Assembly (NCBI GenBank): GCA_001786195.1
Contig: MFVS01000006.1
Coordinates: 1 to 47,578, forward strand
Source: Candidatus Nomurabacteria bacterium RIFCSPLOWO2_12_FULL_40_42
GTDB lineage: Bacteria; Patescibacteriota; Minisyncoccia; Phycocordibacterales; UBA9973
Direction of reading: 5' to 3'
DNA length: 47,578 nt
In this document: in pieces, positions 14,767 through 23,110 of the stretch
Numbering within the stretch: the first letter of the stretch is position 1
Layout of the letters: every line of letters starts with the position of its first letter
Made by a program: the position numbers and the translations under genes
Notes under the pieces: model-generated
Databases searched by the model: none
Told to the model about the DNA's origin: nothing
The model's input: the letters and a program-made list of their open reading frames with translations, nothing else

Positions 14767-17539
14767 GAAAAAATATAATTTGTTTTTGGTCGTTTTTCTT
14801 TTATCATTTACATTACTAGGTTTTAATGTTAATTCTGCGAGCGCGCAAACTAGTGGCAGCGGCGGCGGAGGAGGTTCTTCATCTTTGCCAGCCGGTTGTG
14901 CTTCAACACAAGGTTATAGTCCAATTACCGGAGTAAAATGCGATACTATAGTTCTTGAGTATCTTCCGGAAGGTTGTACCTCGACATTTGGCTATAGCCC
15001 AACCACGGGGATAAAATGCGACAATGGTATTTACACATCGCTTCCAGTTGGCTGTACTTCGACAGTGGGATATAGTCCAGTTACGGGAGAAAGGTGTGAT
15101 AGTTTAACTTTCCCACCAGGCTGTAATTCAAATCAAGGTTATAGCATAACGACAGGTAGACCTTGTAATAATGGGGCAATTTTTCCTCCCGGCTGCGCGT
15201 CAAACACAGGTTTTAGTTCAACCACCGGTCAATCTTGCGGATCAAATAGTAATCCAACTATCACCGTCTTGAGTCCGAATGGGGGAGAACAAATCAAGAA
15301 AGGAGATACATACAGAATAAAATGGGAATCTAAAGATGTAAGTCAAGTATATATAAAACTTAGAAAAGGCAATGGTACTTACCAAGGAAACGAGCGGGAA
15401 ATTTCTCGTCCAATATATAATCAAGGCTATTTTGATTGGAAAGTGCCCACAACTATTCCAGACGGCAATGATTATGGCATTGCTTTAGTGCAAGAAGGAG
15501 GTAATAGATTTGATATTAGTGACTCACATTTCACAATTACCACTTCTTCAACTCAGCCTTCTATTAATCTTCAAGTTAATGGTTCAGACTTTCCTTCAGC
15601 AGTTGAATATGGATCAGTTATTGAAGCATCTTGGGGATCGACTGGCATTGATATATCAAAAACCGAATGTAAAATGGGTGGCCATTATGTGCCAACAATA
15701 GATGGATGGCTTTGGAATGATCAAACAAATCAAAAACCAAATGGAGTAGTTAAGTTATATGCTAGACATGCAACACTTGGATACATAAGCCCTCTTAGTC
15801 TCACCATAACATGTTTTGATGGTATCAAAAATTATTATGATAATGTTTCTATTACTGTAAAACAACCTACCACCAGCACCCCTTCCATCACCGTTTTGAG
15901 CCCGAATGGGGGAGAGAATTATAAAGTAGGAGATGTTGTGCCGATCAGATGGAGTAGCTCTGGTCTTCAAAGTGGTGCGAGGTTTGGCATTCAGCTTTCT
16001 TACAGAAATAGTGGAGAAACTTCAAACATTGAAGATTCAATGGTTACCAGTATAGTCGGCAATACATACAACTGGACTATTCCTGCTACATACGGGACTG
16101 GTAAGAGAAGTGATCTGTTTATGGTGAGAGTGATGGCATTTGAAACTGGAATGTCTCCCGCTCCTCAAGATTATAGCGATTCTTTTTTCACTATCGCCAC
16201 CGCAACTACCACCACTGCCGTGTCATGCACCGATTCCGATGGCGGGCAGAACCCTAATGTTTTAGGAATAGCGGACGGAAGAGCGAATGGCATTGGTTCA
16301 TACTTTACCGACGCGTCCGTGGCTTCGAATGGCGGGGTGTGCTCCGGTGATTCCTGCACGTCCGTCGCCGAAGGATATTGCACGAGCGCCGGGCAGGTTT
16401 CAAATATTTTGATGAGTTGTTCCACCGGTTATTCCGTAAACGGCGCTTGCGCCGCGGTTCCCACCAGCGCGAGGATTACCTATGACGTGAAGACCGATAA
16501 ATCGACATATACCTCCAGCGAAAGTATTCAGATCTATATTACCGCTACGAATAATACTTCAGAAGTTAAAATTCTAAATTGGAGTAATGGTTGTCAGACT
16601 TCATACGCGGTTGCCAATTATGATTCAAGTGTTGGCCAGATGTGTACGCAAAATCAAACATCCGTCAGTATTGCGCCCGGTGCCTCGAAAACTTGGACTA
16701 TCACGCACAATCCGGCCGTATACAGAATTCCCGCGGGGCAATACAAACTTTCCGGGAAAGTTTTGGGATTCGGAGGGGCGGATATTTTGATTACGATTAG
16801 CGATACTCAACCCACCGCCTCCATCGTCCTTACCTCAGCGAATGAAAACAAAACTGGAACAGCTGGGGTCTATACTTCGGGTTCCTTCAACAACAACCCT
16901 AACGATTGGAAATGGACGTTAAATCTCAATATGAATGGAAACACTAAGACCATTTTTTCCATAAAAATCACAGGAGCCGGAGCGATGCAGGGAGACATTT
17001 GGACCACCAACACCAGCAACTGGCCTGTTGTTGTTTTCCGAAACGGCGAGCAGTTGAATACAAGAATGGGACAAACATTCTCCGTCGGTCCCAACACCGA
17101 AACTCTCTATCTCTACGGCCAACAATCGGCTAAAACCACCTGGGGAGGAGGGACGCTTACTGTTACCTTTACTGATGGAACATCAGTAAGTTCCGCTATT
17201 CCTTCTCCTGCCACCGCCTCTTTATCTTCTTCCGTTTTAGGTTTGCCCGCGGGGTCTCTGACAGCCAGCGCGATAGGCGCAACAACAGATGCTCAAGTGT
17301 CTGGGAATATCGCCAGCGCGAGCAAATTCAGATTCACGCAGTTTCTGGAGCAGGGTTCATACGGGAATGAAGTTAGAGAACTTCAGAAGTTGTTGAACAA
17401 GGCAGGATATGATGCCGGAAATGTCGACGGAGTATTAGGCGCGAAAGTCAAAGCGGCTCTGATGGAATTTCAAACAGACAATAAATTGAAAGTTGACGGA
17501 CTTGTCGGATACGAAGTTCGAACGTTTCTGAATAGATAA
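14765..17539 (+). CDS. large secreted surface protein: Cys repeats, SPNGGE domains, BsuPI-like domain, peptidoglycan-binding domain
   Basis: A 924-aa exported protein. Signal peptide 1-27 (hydrophobic FLVVFLLSFTLLGF, ends SASAQ). Residues ~42-158 hold five repeats of the form P-x-GC-x-S-x-x-GYS-x-x-TG-x-x-C, each with two Cys. Two Ig-like 'ITVLSPNGGE' domains start near 163 and 375; a Cys-containing linker follows at ~475-560; a BsuPI-like beta domain lies at ~567-680; and a C-terminal peptidoglycan-binding domain (PG_binding_1: GNEVRELQKLLNKAGY..DGVLGAKVKAALMEFQ) lies at 857-924. It probably anchors to the wall and is disulfide-rich, a plausible client of the VKOR pathway. Expression appears controlled by leader element A flush with its ATG. 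Confidence 0.85.
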   Translation: MKKYNLFLVVFLLSFTLLGFNVNSASAQTSGSGGGGGSSSLPAGCASTQGYSPITGVKCDTIVLEYLPEGCTSTFGYSPTTGIKCDNGIYTSLPVGCTSTVGYSPVTGERCDSLTFPPGCNSNQGYSITTGRPCNNGAIFPPGCASNTGFSSTTGQSCGSNSNPTITVLSPNGGEQIKKGDTYRIKWESKDVSQVYIKLRKGNGTYQGNEREISRPIYNQGYFDWKVPTTIPDGNDYGIALVQEGGNRFDISDSHFTITTSSTQPSINLQVNGSDFPSAVEYGSVIEASWGSTGIDISKTECKMGGHYVPTIDGWLWNDQTNQKPNGVVKLYARHATLGYISPLSLTITCFDGIKNYYDNVSITVKQPTTSTPSITVLSPNGGENYKVGDVVPIRWSSSGLQSGARFGIQLSYRNSGETSNIEDSMVTSIVGNTYNWTIPATYGTGKRSDLFMVRVMAFETGMSPAPQDYSDSFFTIATATTTTAVSCTDSDGGQNPNVLGIADGRANGIGSYFTDASVASNGGVCSGDSCTSVAEGYCTSAGQVSNILMSCSTGYSVNGACAAVPTSARITYDVKTDKSTYTSSESIQIYITATNNTSEVKILNWSNGCQTSYAVANYDSSVGQMCTQNQTSVSIAPGASKTWTITHNPAVYRIPAGQYKLSGKVLGFGGADILITISDTQPTASIVLTSANENKTGTAGVYTSGSFNNNPNDWKWTLNLNMNGNTKTIFSIKITGAGAMQGDIWTTNTSNWPVVVFRNGEQLNTRMGQTFSVGPNTETLYLYGQQSAKTTWGGGTLTVTFTDGTSVSSAIPSPATASLSSSVLGLPAGSLTASAIGATTDAQVSGNIASASKFRFTQFLEQGSYGNEVRELQKLLNKAGYDAGNVDGVLGAKVKAALMEFQTDNKLKVDGLVGYEVRTFLNR

Positions 17540-17581
17540 CCTTCTCAATTTGATCCGGTAGTGAGATTCTCTACTATCGGG

Positions 17582-17611
17582 TTGACTGTTTTATGTAAAA
17601 TAGAGTAATAT
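17582..17611 (+). promoter_or_regulatory. promoter of the PH-domain membrane protein
   Basis: TTGACT (17582-17587), 18-bp spacer, TAATAT (17606-17611); predicted +1 at 17618, one base before the ATG. Confidence 0.6.
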
Positions 17612-17618
17612 TGAACTT

Positions 17619-18122
17619 ATGAAACAATTAGATCCAAAAGCAGTGTGGTTATTCTTTTTTAGTTTTGTTTTACGATCCATCATTCCAGTTTTCATCTTAA
17701 GTATTTGGGGTTCGGCGTTTTTGGGCGGAGTTTCCTTTGATTTTCTTAAGTGGCTATGGATTATCATTCCCGCATATCTCCCATTCTGTTTTATTTGGGC
17801 CAAACTCACCTATCACTTTTATCGTTACGAGCTCATTGATTCCGGTTTTCGAAAGGAATCAGGGGTGATCTACAAGAAATATGTAACTATACCTTATGAT
17901 CGGATTCAGAATGTGGATATTCATCGAGGTATCTTGGCCCGTTTGCTTGGGTTATCCGATCTTAATATCCAGACTGCTGGATTTAGCGCCACAGTTGGAC
18001 GTTATGGGGTAGGCGGCGCTAGCGCAGAAGGGAGATTGCCGGGTACTTCTCGAGAAGTTTCTGAACAGTTGCGAGACGAATTGATTCAGCGATCTCGCCA
18101 ATCCAAAAATCAAGGACTCTGA
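17619..18122 (+). CDS. bacterial PH domain (bPH2/YdbS-like) membrane protein
   Basis: 167 aa with two transmembrane helices (about 10-35 and 43-65) followed by a bPH2 domain: YHFYRYELIDSGFRKESGVIYKKYVTIPYDRIQNVDIHRGILARLLGLSDLNIQTAG, the classic YdbS/DUF304 pattern. The tail is short and charged. The function of the family is unclear (membrane-associated, lipid or protein binding). It has its own nearly leaderless promoter and lies before secE. Confidence 0.85.
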   Translation: MKQLDPKAVWLFFFSFVLRSIIPVFILSIWGSAFLGGVSFDFLKWLWIIIPAYLPFCFIWAKLTYHFYRYELIDSGFRKESGVIYKKYVTIPYDRIQNVDIHRGILARLLGLSDLNIQTAGFSATVGRYGVGGASAEGRLPGTSREVSEQLRDELIQRSRQSKNQGL

Positions 18123-18147
18123 TTTTGTTTCCAAGAAAAATTTCAAT

Positions 18148-18176
18148 TTGACTATTTTGTCTAAAAAGAGTAGTAT
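18148..18176 (+). promoter_or_regulatory. promoter of the secE-nusG-rplK unit
   Basis: TTGACT (18148-18153), 17-bp spacer, TAGTAT (18171-18176); predicted +1 at 18183, inside the hairpin that precedes secE. Confidence 0.6.
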
Positions 18177-18179
18177 CAA

Positions 18180-18203
18180 AAAAGCCCCTCGGAGGGCTTT
18201 TTT
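18180..18203 (+). terminator. terminator-like hairpin between promoter and secE
   Basis: AAAGCCC / GGGCTTT arms around CTCGGA, followed by T residues, ending five bases before the secE ATG. It may terminate the upstream PH-domain transcript. For transcripts starting at 18183 the 5' half would be partly missing, so they could escape it. Confidence 0.6.
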
Positions 18204-18208
18204 GAAAA

Positions 18209-18391
18209 ATGTCAAAAATCACTGAATATTTTAAGGAAACCAAGACAGAATTAAAGCATGTAATTTGGCCATCCAGGAGCCAGACCTTTTACTACACTTT
18301 AATTGTGATAGTTTTATCGGTTGTCGTGGCTTATTATTTAAGCGTTTTCGATTTTATTTTCACTAAAGGCCTAGAGAAGATATTAAGTTAG
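18209..18391 (+). CDS. secE: preprotein translocase subunit SecE
   Basis: A 60-aa single-span SecE: amphipathic N-terminal helix (ITEYFKETKTELKHVIWPSRSQ, with the conserved KxVxWP-S pattern) and one transmembrane helix (YYTLIVIVLSVVVAYYLSVFDFIF). Part of the SecYEG channel. Its place directly before nusG and rplK is the usual bacterial order. Confidence 0.93.
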   Translation: MSKITEYFKETKTELKHVIWPSRSQTFYYTLIVIVLSVVVAYYLSVFDFIFTKGLEKILS

Positions 18392-18424
18392 TGAATAGGT
18401 TATAGCTTGTAGGGGATAGTAATA

Positions 18425-18454
18425 CTAAAACCTAAAACCTAAAACCTAAAACCT
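18425..18454 (+). repeat. AAAACCT tandem repeat before nusG
   Basis: Four head-to-tail copies of a 7-nt unit (ACCTAAA). They occupy the spacer immediately upstream of nusG, where a ribosome-binding site would be expected. Confidence 0.85.
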
Positions 18455-18459
18455 ATACA

Positions 18460-19005
18460 ATGTCAAAACAAGAAGAACAAGGAGTTCGAAACTGGTACGC
18501 CATCCACACCTATGCTGGATATGAAAGTGTGGTTTTGCGCAATTTACGTCAGCGTATAGACTCTCTCGGCATGAATGATAAAATTTTCAATGTTATTGTG
18601 CCGATTGAAAAAAAAATAAAAATTAAAGGAGGCAAGAGGGTGGAAGTGGAAGAGAAAATTTATCCGGGTTATGTTTTGGTGGACATGATTGTGACGGATG
18701 ATTCCTGGTATGTGGTTCGCAATACGCCACGGGTTACCGGTTTTGTCGGCGCTGGAGTTATTCCGGTACCTCTTAAAAATGACGAAGTAGAATATCTTTT
18801 CAAGAAAATGAATGCTGGCACGGCGAAACACAATATTGACATGGTTATCGGCGAGAGTATTTTAATTACCGATGGTCCGTTTAAGGAATTGGAAGGGAAA
18901 GTCAATTCAGTTGACCAGGAACGCGGGAAGGTAAAAGTGCTGGTTTCAATGTTTGGCCGCGAAACTCCGGTCGAACTTGACTTTTTACAGGTAAAAAAGA
19001 TATAA
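18460..19005 (+). CDS. nusG: transcription termination/antitermination protein NusG
   Basis: 181 aa. The NGN domain (residues ~10-115: WYAIHTYAGYESVVLRNL, PGYVLVDM, VRNTPRVTGFVG) binds the RNA polymerase clamp. The KOW domain (~125-180: ITDGPFKELEGKVNSVDQERGKVKVLVSMFGRETPVELDFLQV) contacts ribosome or Rho. The spacer from secE holds a 7-nt tandem repeat and no SD. Confidence 0.95.
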   Translation: MSKQEEQGVRNWYAIHTYAGYESVVLRNLRQRIDSLGMNDKIFNVIVPIEKKIKIKGGKRVEVEEKIYPGYVLVDMIVTDDSWYVVRNTPRVTGFVGAGVIPVPLKNDEVEYLFKKMNAGTAKHNIDMVIGESILITDGPFKELEGKVNSVDQERGKVKVLVSMFGRETPVELDFLQVKKI

Positions 19006-19011
19006 ATTATT

Positions 19012-19434
19012 ATGGCAAAAAAGATCACCAAAAAAATAAAAGTTCAAATTCAGGCTGCAAAGGCCACCCCAGCGCCGCCACTCGGACCCGCGCTCGGCCA
19101 AGCCGGCATCAACATCGGGGACTTCATGACTAAATTTAACGCTGCTACAAAAAATATGGCCGGCGACAAAGTTGGCGTCTCGATTACTGTCTACGAAGAC
19201 CGCAGTTATGATTTCGTAGTCAAAACTCCGCCTGCTTCCGATCTTATTTTAAAAGTGGCTGGGATAGCGAAAGGCTCAGGCACGAATGTAAAGACGAAAG
19301 TCGGGAAAATCACCCGCGCTCAAGCACTCGAAATTGCCAACAAAAAAAGAACAGACTTGAATGCCAAAGATGACGAAGGAGCTATCAACATCATTGCCGG
19401 AAGCGCCCGAAGTATGGGCATCGAGATTAAATAA
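19012..19434 (+). CDS. rplK: 50S ribosomal protein uL11
   Basis: 140 aa. N-terminal domain with [36 protein letters not shown], linker, and C-terminal rRNA-binding domain ([12 protein letters not shown]...[15 protein letters not shown]...[10 protein letters not shown]). It binds the GTPase-associated centre of 23S rRNA. It lies six bases after nusG as usual, but rplA does not follow. Confidence 0.95.
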   Translation: MAKKITKKIKVQIQAAKATPAPPLGPALGQAGINIGDFMTKFNAATKNMAGDKVGVSITVYEDRSYDFVVKTPPASDLILKVAGIAKGSGTNVKTKVGKITRAQALEIANKKRTDLNAKDDEGAINIIAGSARSMGIEIK

Positions 19435-19480
19435 TTTAAAGTTATAAAGTAGAAAGTTTATCAAGTTAATCAAGAAAAAA

Positions 19481-20164
19481 ATGAAAAAATATTTTACAAA
19501 GAAAAATGTTTTGTTTGTAATAGTTTTCGCGATTGTCGGATTTATTGCTTTGCAGATTCCGATAGCTCAAGTAGAAGGGTCAAAAGCAAAATTTATGCTT
19601 TATGACGCTTTTGCGCCGGTAGCGGGAGCCTTTATCGGCAGCTTGCCCGGAGTGATGGCGGTGTTTTTAATGCAGTTTGTTAACTTCTTGGCGCACGGGG
19701 CAATAGTGGAAGATGTTGGGACAATTATCCGCTTTCTGCCGATGCTTTTTGCAGTACTGTATTTTGCTCGGAAAGGAAAACTTAATCTGGTCATTCCAAT
19801 AATAGCTATCATTGCTTTCATAGCGCACCCCATCGGTCGGGAAGTTTGGTATTTTTCTCTTTTCTGGATTATCCCTATAGTTGCTCATTTTTTACGCGAC
19901 AAATTTCTCTTGGCGCGAGCGCTTGGCGCCACTTTCACCGCTCATGCGGTCGGCGGAGCTTTGTGGATTTGGGTTTTTGCTCTGCCGGCGCCGGTTTGGA
20001 TTTCTCTTATACCCATCGTGGCGCTGGAGCGTTCGTTATTCGCGCTCGGCATCTGCGTTTCTTTCGTCTTGGTTAATAATCTTCTCGCTTTCTTGGAAAA
20101 GAAACATATCTTAAATCTCGGTTTTGTGATAGAACCAAAATATCTTTTTTCCATATTTCGTTAA
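19481..20164 (+). CDS. multi-pass membrane protein, ECF S-component-like
   Basis: 227 aa with about six hydrophobic spans. The APVAGAFIGSLPGVMAVFLMQFVNFLAHG region and ALGATFTAHAVGGALWIW resemble substrate-binding S components of energy-coupling-factor transporters, but there is no diagnostic motif, and no EcfA/T genes are nearby. Its stop overlaps the next start (TAATG), so it is coexpressed with the CofE-like ligase and may handle a related metabolite. That is inference only. Confidence 0.5.
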   Translation: MKKYFTKKNVLFVIVFAIVGFIALQIPIAQVEGSKAKFMLYDAFAPVAGAFIGSLPGVMAVFLMQFVNFLAHGAIVEDVGTIIRFLPMLFAVLYFARKGKLNLVIPIIAIIAFIAHPIGREVWYFSLFWIIPIVAHFLRDKFLLARALGATFTAHAVGGALWIWVFALPAPVWISLIPIVALERSLFALGICVSFVLVNNLLAFLEKKHILNLGFVIEPKYLFSIFR

Positions 20165-20928
20165 TGCGAATTAAAGCAATCAAAACCAGAATATTCCGCG
20201 AAAACGAAGATTTGTTTTCGTTTATTTTTAAATACTTTAAAAAAATACCAGAAAAATCTATTTTAGTTGTCACTTCTAAAGTTGTGGCGTTATCGGAAGG
20301 CAGAACGAGGGAACTAAAAAGTAAAAAAGACAAGATTAAGCTAATAAAAGAAGAAAGTGATTTTGCTCTTAAAACAAAACAGGTTTGGCTCACGATTAAA
20401 GACGGCATGGTGATAGCCAATGCCGGCATCGATGAGTCAAATGCCAAAGGCAAACTTATTCTTTTGCCCAAAAATAGTTTTCAAAGCGCGGCAATGCTGC
20501 GAAAAAAATTAATGCAAAATTTCCGGCTGAAAAATTTGGGAGTTTTACTAACGGATTCCAGACTCATGCCGCTTCGAGCTGGAGTTGTGGGCGTGGCTCT
20601 AGGCTACGCCGGTTTTCAGGGAATTAAGAATTATATGGATCAAAAAGATATTTTTGGTCGGGTTTTTAAGATTTCTAAAACCGATATTGCGGATGGCTTG
20701 GCTACTGCGGCGGTGCTATGCATGGGAGAGGGTGAAGAAAGACAGCCCCTTGCTTTAATTACCCAAGCGCCGGTTGTTTTCCAGAGCAGGGTCAATCGCC
20801 GCGAACTTATTATTGATCCCAAAGAGGATATTTATGCGCCACTTTTTTCCAATTTAAAAGTCATCAAATCTAAAAAAGACTTGTCCCGTACTAAATTTTT
20901 GATTACGGGCCATAAAGATAAACATTAA
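20164..20928 (+). CDS. CofE-like coenzyme F420-0:L-glutamate ligase family protein
   Basis: A 254-aa putative amide-bond ligase. Family text: SILVVTSKVVALSEGR, KDGMVIANAGIDESN, LLTDSRLMPLRAGVVGVALGYAGFQGI, and KTDIADGLATAA. In F420-producing organisms CofE adds Glu residues to the F420 side chain; no other F420 gene is present here. Here it pairs with an ATP-grasp ligase 22 nt downstream and a membrane protein overlapping upstream, so it more likely acts on another acceptor. Substrate unknown. Confidence 0.75.
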   Translation: MRIKAIKTRIFRENEDLFSFIFKYFKKIPEKSILVVTSKVVALSEGRTRELKSKKDKIKLIKEESDFALKTKQVWLTIKDGMVIANAGIDESNAKGKLILLPKNSFQSAAMLRKKLMQNFRLKNLGVLLTDSRLMPLRAGVVGVALGYAGFQGIKNYMDQKDIFGRVFKISKTDIADGLATAAVLCMGEGEERQPLALITQAPVVFQSRVNRRELIIDPKEDIYAPLFSNLKVIKSKKDLSRTKFLITGHKDKH

Positions 20929-20950
20929 TAGTTAAAATTTTAGTACTGGG

Positions 20951-21937
20951 ATGCCACAAAATCTGGAAAATAAAAAAAGGTTGGTTAAACTCCTATCTAA
21001 ACTAGCTCTAAAAGTCGGAGCCAAATTTATAGTTGAACCAGAATGGGGTAGGGCCGCGCAGCTGATTTTCCCTAATGGCGTGGTCCGGTCATTTCTGGGT
21101 TATCTGCTCGATTTGAATGGTGCCGCTTCATCTGGCATTTCGACCGACAAAAGCCATGCGAAGTTTTTTATGAAAACAAAAGGTTATCCGGTGGCCCCAG
21201 GCCAGACGATTTTTGAAGATAGCTGGGCCAAAGAAATGAAAAGCAATCGTAAAATTCCTTACGCCGTAAAATACGCCAAACATTTTGGATATCCGCTAAT
21301 TGTAAAACCAAATAGCAAAAGCCAGGGTTCTGGTGTTTCTCTGGTATACGACAAGTCCGAACTAGCAGTAGCGTTACGGGAAATTTTCAAGGAAGACAAG
21401 GTAGCGATCATGGAGAAATATCTGCCGGGGCGGGATTACCGGATTGTGGTTTTAGACGGAGAGATGATCTCCGTTTATGAGCGAGTGCCGCTTTCGGTTA
21501 CCGGAGACGGACGGAGATCGATACTGGCTCTGCTCCAAAGAAAAATCTATTTTTTGCGCAAAGAGGGCTATAAAATAGATTTAAAAGACAGGAGAATCAA
21601 ATTGAAATTGAAGCATGCGAGCTATACTTTTAAAAACATTTTATCTAAAAATGAAAAAATTTACTTGCTTGATAACGCGAATTTGTCGAGCGGGGGAGAC
21701 ATGATTGATGCCAGCAAAACCATCAGCGCTGGATTCAAAAAAATTGCCATCCAGCTGACGAAAGACATGGGGCTGCGTTTTTCAGGGGTTGACATTATGA
21801 TAACCCGGGGCGACATTACTAAAAATCCGAAAGCTTGTAATTATTATATTATTGAAATTAATTCTTCTCCGGGACTAGCTCCAGCGAAGACAAAGTATCT
21901 GAAGATTCTGAAAGCGCTTGCCCGCACACCTAACTAG
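20951..21937 (+). CDS. ATP-grasp ligase, cyanophycin synthetase/GshAB-like
   Basis: 328 aa. ATP-grasp signatures: GISTDKSHAKFFMKTKGYPVAPG (entry), YPLIVKPNSKSQGSGVSLVYD (ATP-binding Lys and Gly-rich loop), VAIMEKYLPGRDYRIVVLDGEMISVYERVP, GVDIMI, and the metal-binding YYIIEINSSPGL near the C terminus. The closest pattern is the ATP-grasp part of CphA-type enzymes, which join amino acids to a carboxylate. With the adjacent CofE-like ligase it may build a short peptide or peptidyl cofactor. The last codons lie in the 5' arm of a long inverted repeat. Confidence 0.8.
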   Translation: MPQNLENKKRLVKLLSKLALKVGAKFIVEPEWGRAAQLIFPNGVVRSFLGYLLDLNGAASSGISTDKSHAKFFMKTKGYPVAPGQTIFEDSWAKEMKSNRKIPYAVKYAKHFGYPLIVKPNSKSQGSGVSLVYDKSELAVALREIFKEDKVAIMEKYLPGRDYRIVVLDGEMISVYERVPLSVTGDGRRSILALLQRKIYFLRKEGYKIDLKDRRIKLKLKHASYTFKNILSKNEKIYLLDNANLSSGGDMIDASKTISAGFKKIAIQLTKDMGLRFSGVDIMITRGDITKNPKACNYYIIEINSSPGLAPAKTKYLKILKALARTPN

Positions 21938-21988
21938 GCATTGCGCGAAGCGCGTTATTTAAAACGATGCCTAATTAGGTGTACGGGC
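21920..21988. terminator. long inverted repeat between convergent genes
   Basis: GCCCG-CACACCTAACTAGGCAT pairs with ATGCCTAATTAGGTGT-ACGGGC, with one G-T-type mismatch and one C/A, enclosing a small GCGCG-aa-GCGCG hairpin. The stop of the ATP-grasp gene lies in the left arm, and dcd ends 13 bases beyond. It likely works as a bidirectional transcription end, although it lacks a T-tract. Confidence 0.6.
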
Positions 21989-22001
21989 TTGGAAAGAAAG
22001 A

Positions 22002-22538
22002 TTAGAATTTATTTTTCCACATCATAGATTCCTTTGGCAATTTTTCGGTGTTTCCGTATTTAGCGGTCGCTTTTTTATTGTAAAGTCTATCTACTTTTCC
22101 TTCTACAACATAATAAATAAGTTGTGCGATTGGCATTCCTGGATAGATACGAACTGGTTTAGAAGTAGACATTTCCATTGTCCAATAACCACAGAAGCCC
22201 ACATCGCCCTTGCCAGCGGTGGCGTGTATGTCAATACCAAGCCGACCAGTTGAAGATTTTCCTTCTAGAAAGGGTACATGCTTGTGAGTTTCAGTATATT
22301 CCATGGTCGTGCACAAATATAACTCTTTAGGTTTTAATACATAACCTTGTTTTGGAATTTCAAAATGTTTCACCTTATTGTGCTTCTTTGCATCTAAAGT
22401 CTTATTTTTATATTTTGCAAAATATTTACTTAAATGAACATCATAAGAATTTCCTCCCATGTTTTTAACATCAAAAGGTTTTATCACAATTGTACCCTTC
22501 TCTATTTCCTCAAGAATTTTTTTATCTGATAGAATCAT
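22002..22538 (-). CDS. dcd: dCTP deaminase
   Basis: 178-aa trimeric enzyme of the dUTPase superfamily converting dCTP to dUTP. Motifs: EGKSSTGRLGIDIHATAGKGDVGF (phosphate-binding SSxGRLG at 95-101), then WTMEM with catalytic Glu122, and IYPGMPIAQLIYY. The distinction from bifunctional DCD-DUT cannot be made by eye. It is last in the thyA-folA-dcd unit: dUTP is needed for dUMP, the substrate of ThyA. Confidence 0.88.
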   Translation of the reverse strand: MILSDKKILEEIEKGTIVIKPFDVKNMGGNSYDVHLSKYFAKYKNKTLDAKKHNKVKHFEIPKQGYVLKPKELYLCTTMEYTETHKHVPFLEGKSSTGRLGIDIHATAGKGDVGFCGYWTMEMSTSKPVRIYPGMPIAQLIYYVVEGKVDRLYNKKATAKYGNTEKLPKESMMWKNKF

Positions 22539-22560
22539 ATTGCAAGTCTCGCATAATTCA

Positions 22561-23100
22561 TCACTTTGTCAACCTTTCGTATACCGAAAAAGTATAATCA
22601 AAAGGATTTTCTTTGTCGGCCTTGTGTTCTTCGTGCGAGACTTCGTTCCAGACTACCGGAATAATTTCTGGGAAAAATACATTGGCGTCTTTATCAGTCG
22701 CGTCTATGTGAGTGATATAAAGCCGGTCGGCCAAGGCAATAGCTTTTTTGAATATTTCTTCTCCACCAATAACAAATACCTCATCCCCCGCCTTCCCCGA
22801 AAGGGAAGGGGCCCCCTCTCCTTCGGAGAGGGGTTGGGGTGAGGTTAGATTTAAAGCTTCTTCCAGTGAATGCACCACTTCAATGCCGTCTTTTTTATAA
22901 TTTAAATCGCGGGTGATTATTAAATTTCTTCGGTTCGGCATTGGCCGGCCCACCGATTCAAAAGTTTTGCGTCCCATAATAACTGAATGACCGGAAGTAA
23001 TTTGTCGAAAATATTTTAGATCTGTGGGCATGCTCCAAACCAGAGTATTGTTTTTCCCCAATTCATTATTTTTACCGATAGCGGCAATGAGTGAAATCAT
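22561..23100 (-). CDS. folA: dihydrofolate reductase with an in-frame palindromic insertion
   Basis: Regenerates tetrahydrofolate from the dihydrofolate made by ThyA. MISLIAAIGKNNELGKNNTLVW (Trp and N-terminal strand), DLKYFRQIT, VIMGRKTFESVGRPMPNRRNLIITR (NADPH site) and VFVIGGEEIF. Residues ~85-106 of the 179-aa protein are an insert encoded by a REP-like element (22783-22848), just before the conserved VFVIGG strand. The ATG at 23100 is preferred over an upstream in-frame ATG at 23121 that would overlap thyA. Confidence 0.93.
   Translation of the reverse strand: MISLIAAIGKNNELGKNNTLVWSMPTDLKYFRQITSGHSVIMGRKTFESVGRPMPNRRNLIITRDLNYKKDGIEVVHSLEEALNLTSPQPLSEGEGAPSLSGKAGDEVFVIGGEEIFKKAIALADRLYITHIDATDKDANVFFPEIIPVVWNEVSHEEHKADKENPFDYTFSVYERLTK
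22783..22848 (-). repeat. REP-like palindromic element inserted in frame (copy 3)
   Basis: Two adjacent hairpins: CCTTCCCC-gaaa-GGGAAGG and CCCTCTCC-ttc-GGAGAGGG, with flanking TGGGGTGAGG. It encodes PQPLSEGEG and a second short run in folA. Confidence 0.85.
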
Positions 23101-23110
23101 CTTATATTTT

